Assembly (NCBI GenBank): GCA_900539255.1
Contig: UQBJ01000039.1
Span: 1-14,681, forward strand
Source: an uncultured Campylobacter sp.
GTDB lineage: Bacteria; Campylobacterota; Campylobacteria; Campylobacterales; Campylobacteraceae
DNA length: 14,681 nt
Direction: 5' to 3'
The notes below the pieces were generated by a model. The model saw nothing but the letters and a program-made list of their open reading frames with translations, was not told the DNA's origin and did not search any database. Every line of letters begins with the position of its first letter. Position 1 is the first letter of the stretch. A program made the position numbers and the translations under genes. This document shows positions 13,363 to 14,681 of the stretch, piece after piece.

Positions 13363-13371
13363 ATGTTAGCA
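13363..13371 (-). promoter_or_regulatory. Possible -10 box of the valS-metN operon
   Basis: TGCTAACAT on the minus strand at 13371-13363 resembles the extended -10 boxes elsewhere in the window (one base off TATAAT in a key position). It lies about 37 bases before the start codon. Confidence 0.35.
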
Positions 13372-13429
13372 AAAACTTGCTTAAATTTAAAGAAATTTTA
13401 AAATACTTTTAAAATCTTTTTAAAAACAC

Positions 13430-13464
13430 TAAAAATCTTTTAAAAATCATTTAAAAGATTTTTA
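13430..13464. repeat. 15-bp perfect inverted repeat in TTTTAAAA-rich DNA
   Basis: TAAAAATCTTTTAAA (13430-13444), five-base loop, TTTAAAAGATTTTTA (13450-13464). The surroundings (13390-13545) are degenerate repeats of CACTTTTAAAA type. Confidence 0.75.
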
Positions 13465-13583
13465 AAAGCACTTTAATAACACTTTAAAAGCATTTTTAAG
13501 CATTTCAAAGGCATTTTAAACACTTTTGAAACACTTTTAAATACTCGGGCAAACTTTTTGAAAACAAAAAAAGGGCTTTGAAT

Positions 13584-13777
13584 TTGTCATTTTGAGCCTT
13601 TTGTAAAAAGGCGAAAAATCTCAAACATTTGCCATAAGAACCTTGTCATTTTGAGCGTAGCGAAAAATCCACACTACTGCTGTCATTTTGAGCCTTTGCA
13701 AAAGGCGAAAAATCCAAAGAAATTTGAGACATACTTTAATTTTATGAATACTTCGCTAACGCTCAAAATGACAAAGG
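13584..13777. repeat. Cluster of four type A dispersed repeat arms
   Basis: Three arms run forward, starting GTCATTTTGAGC at 13586, 13645 and 13682, each ending near AAAAATC. One inverted arm runs from GAATACTTCGC (13746) to GCTCAAAATGACAAAGG (13777). The arms have alternating inner stems, GCGTAGCG or GCC-TTTGCAAAA-GGC. Confidence 0.85.
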
Positions 13778-13991
13778 TTTAAAATTTTTCAAAAATTCCA
13801 AAATCCAAAAATTCTCCAAAAATTCAAAATTTCCAAACAAATTTAAAATCTCTCCAAAATTTTGAAAAAAATTAAACAAATTCCAAGAAAATTTCTCAAC
13901 ACATTCCAAACAAAGCCCAAAAATTCAACAAACCCTAAAAAATTCCCCAACCCCAAACAAAGCCCCAAAAAATTTCACAAAAAGACAAAAG

Positions 13992-14000
13992 CCCCCCCCC
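13992..14000. repeat. C9 homopolymer
   Basis: Nine consecutive C. Long G/C runs mutate frequently in Campylobacterota, but no credible gene contains this one. Confidence 0.6.
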
Positions 14001-14099
14001 AGCCCTTGTTTTCAGCCTTTGAAGCCCTTTTTTGTGATTTTTCGTAACACTTTTTTGAAAAAATTTGCAAATTTCTGCCACAAAAGTGAAAAATTGTAT

Positions 14100-14105
14100 T
14101 ATAAT
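14100..14105 (+). promoter_or_regulatory. Possible -10 box upstream of the exported protein gene
   Basis: TATAAT preceded by TGTAT. No -35 is seen. If used for the gene at 14459 the leader would be about 350 nt and include the repeat at 14193-14266. Confidence 0.35.
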
Positions 14106-14192
14106 TTCATCATATTAAAAATTTGTTTGCAAAGCCGTGTCTGTCTAAACGCATTACAGCAAGCGCACACGCTCGTTGCAGCAAGCAAAAGC

Positions 14193-14266
14193 CTTGTCAT
14201 ACTGAGCGTTAGCGAAGTATCCACAAAATTAAAGCGTGGATTTTTCGCTACGCTCAAAATGACAAG
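14193..14266. repeat. Dispersed repeat type A, complete 74-bp element
   Basis: It begins CTTGTCATACTGAGCG and ends CGCTCAAAATGACAAG, with arms TTAGCGAAGTATCCA and TGGATTTTTCGCTA and a centre of about 15 bases. It is the cleanest full copy in the window and a good reference for the family. Confidence 0.85.
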
Positions 14267-14458
14267 TGGCACAGCGCAAGCGCAAGCACACGCAAAGCAG
14301 CGCCAAAAAGCGCATTTTGCGATAGCTCAAAGCAAGCGCAGAGCGGCAAAAGCCGAGCAAGGCGAAAAGCCAGCGCACACGCCCTTTGCACCAACAAATT
14401 TTTAGTAGCCAAATCACTGCTAAAAGAATTAGCAGCACAAAAAAGGAAAGGACACGAG

Positions 14459-14681
14459 ATGAAGAAATTACTCGTTCTCATCACACTCGTGCTTTTTAGC
14501 GCGGGCGCATTGACAGAAGCCTTTGCAGCCCCAGCCAGAAACGCACGAGCAGGCAGTGGCGCAAAAGCCACACAAAAACGCGTTGTCGCTCCACAAGCGA
14601 CCAGACAAGCACGCGCAAAAGCAGCGAACAAAAAGCGCACGCGTCAAGCTAAGGTTAAATCCACGCTCAAACTTGAAAACA
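14459..14681 (+). CDS. Exported basic protein, 5' part only
   Basis: The ATG at 14459 follows AAGGAAAGGA and opens 74 codons before the window ends. The first 24 residues form a signal peptide (M-K-K-L-L-V-L-I-T-L-V-L-F-S-A-G-A-L), with probable cleavage after A-F-A. The mature start is low in complexity and very rich in Ala, Arg, Lys and Gln, with no acidic residue for about 45 positions. It is a probable periplasmic or surface protein; such basic spacers precede cell-wall-binding or enzymatic domains in some Helicobacter proteins, but the domain that would identify it lies outside the window. Confidence 0.65.
   Translation, partial: MKKLLVLITLVLFSAGALTEAFAAPARNARAGSGAKATQKRVVAPQATRQARAKAANKKRTRQAKVKSTLKLEN

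Larger units (their letters stand above)
13339..14458. other. Repeat-rich intergenic region upstream of valS
   Basis: No gene is supported over about 1.1 kb. It holds TTTTAAAA-rich degenerate repeats with a perfect hairpin (13390-13545), a cluster of type A dispersed repeats (13584-13777), and an A-rich stretch with repeated CCAAAAATTC motifs ending in a run of nine C (13780-14000). A -10 box (14100-14105), another type A element (14193-14266) and a GC-richer stretch with repeated GCAAGCGCA (14270-14390) complete it. The frames at 13862-14047 and 14019-14405 are low-complexity or repeat-derived. Confidence 0.6.

Noticed and set aside
13584..13777. CRISPR array
   Set aside because: The repeated arms are palindromic, unequal, in both orientations and not separated by uniform spacers; no cas genes are nearby.
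13862..14047. Lys/Pro-rich 61-residue frame containing the C9 tract
   Set aside because: It is low-complexity A-rich sequence without a ribosome binding site or family resemblance, so phase variation of a real gene is not supported.
14019..14405. Forward frame before the exported protein gene, and its antisense counterpart
   Set aside because: Much of it is the type A repeat at 14193-14266 and short GCAAGCGCA repeats; no ribosome binding site or domain was found on either strand.

Overview
The window looks like an AT-rich Campylobacterota chromosome, most likely an enterohepatic Helicobacter. This rests on the style of the F0 subunit c with its N-terminal leader, the recurring extended -10 box TGCTATAAT, valS followed directly by metN, and a CT-dinucleotide tract behind a start codon. 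Genus assignment is an inference from protein style only.

Layout: 1-66 holds an AG/CT tract plus 35 bp that recur at 9433-9495. atpE (508-825) and tRNA-Leu(GAG) (911-997) follow. A leftward two-gene operon, rhomboid protease then SixA-like phosphatase, occupies 2539-1509, and a periplasmic PepSY-like protein is at 2710-3126. A shrunken Mu-like prophage lies at about 3173-8807. Downstream of it (8808-9495) are dispersed repeats and the second CT tract. The leftward valS-metN operon is at 13326-9716, followed by repeat-rich intergenic DNA (13350-14270) and the start of an exported basic protein that runs off the right edge (14459-14681).

The prophage has near-inverted ends with internal repeated sites, a leftward S24/HTH repressor, overlapping face-to-face promoters with palindromes in both spacers, an early HTH protein, and a DDE transposase of the MuA type. 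The transposase lacks its C-terminal barrel and is followed at once by what looks like the tail end of a tape-measure gene, so the transposition helper, head and most tail genes appear to have been deleted. A late accessory segment (7228-8252) carries two small unknown proteins, a small HTH protein, and two tiny membrane peptides behind a near-perfect sigma70 promoter.

Two items deserve most attention. First, the 25-residue hydrophobic peptide at 7994-8071 has its ribosome binding site and start codon complementary over 18 consecutive positions to its own 3' region (8104-8121), and a leftward promoter reads antisense from just beyond: the architecture of a type I toxin-antitoxin locus. Second, dispersed palindromic repeat units that are intergenic elsewhere in the window have been inserted in frame into two consecutive prophage genes, building a linker of roughly 100 residues inside the transposase. 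A stretch of about 440 nt without a recognised gene (8253-8700) also has several nested complementary segments and may encode a structured RNA.
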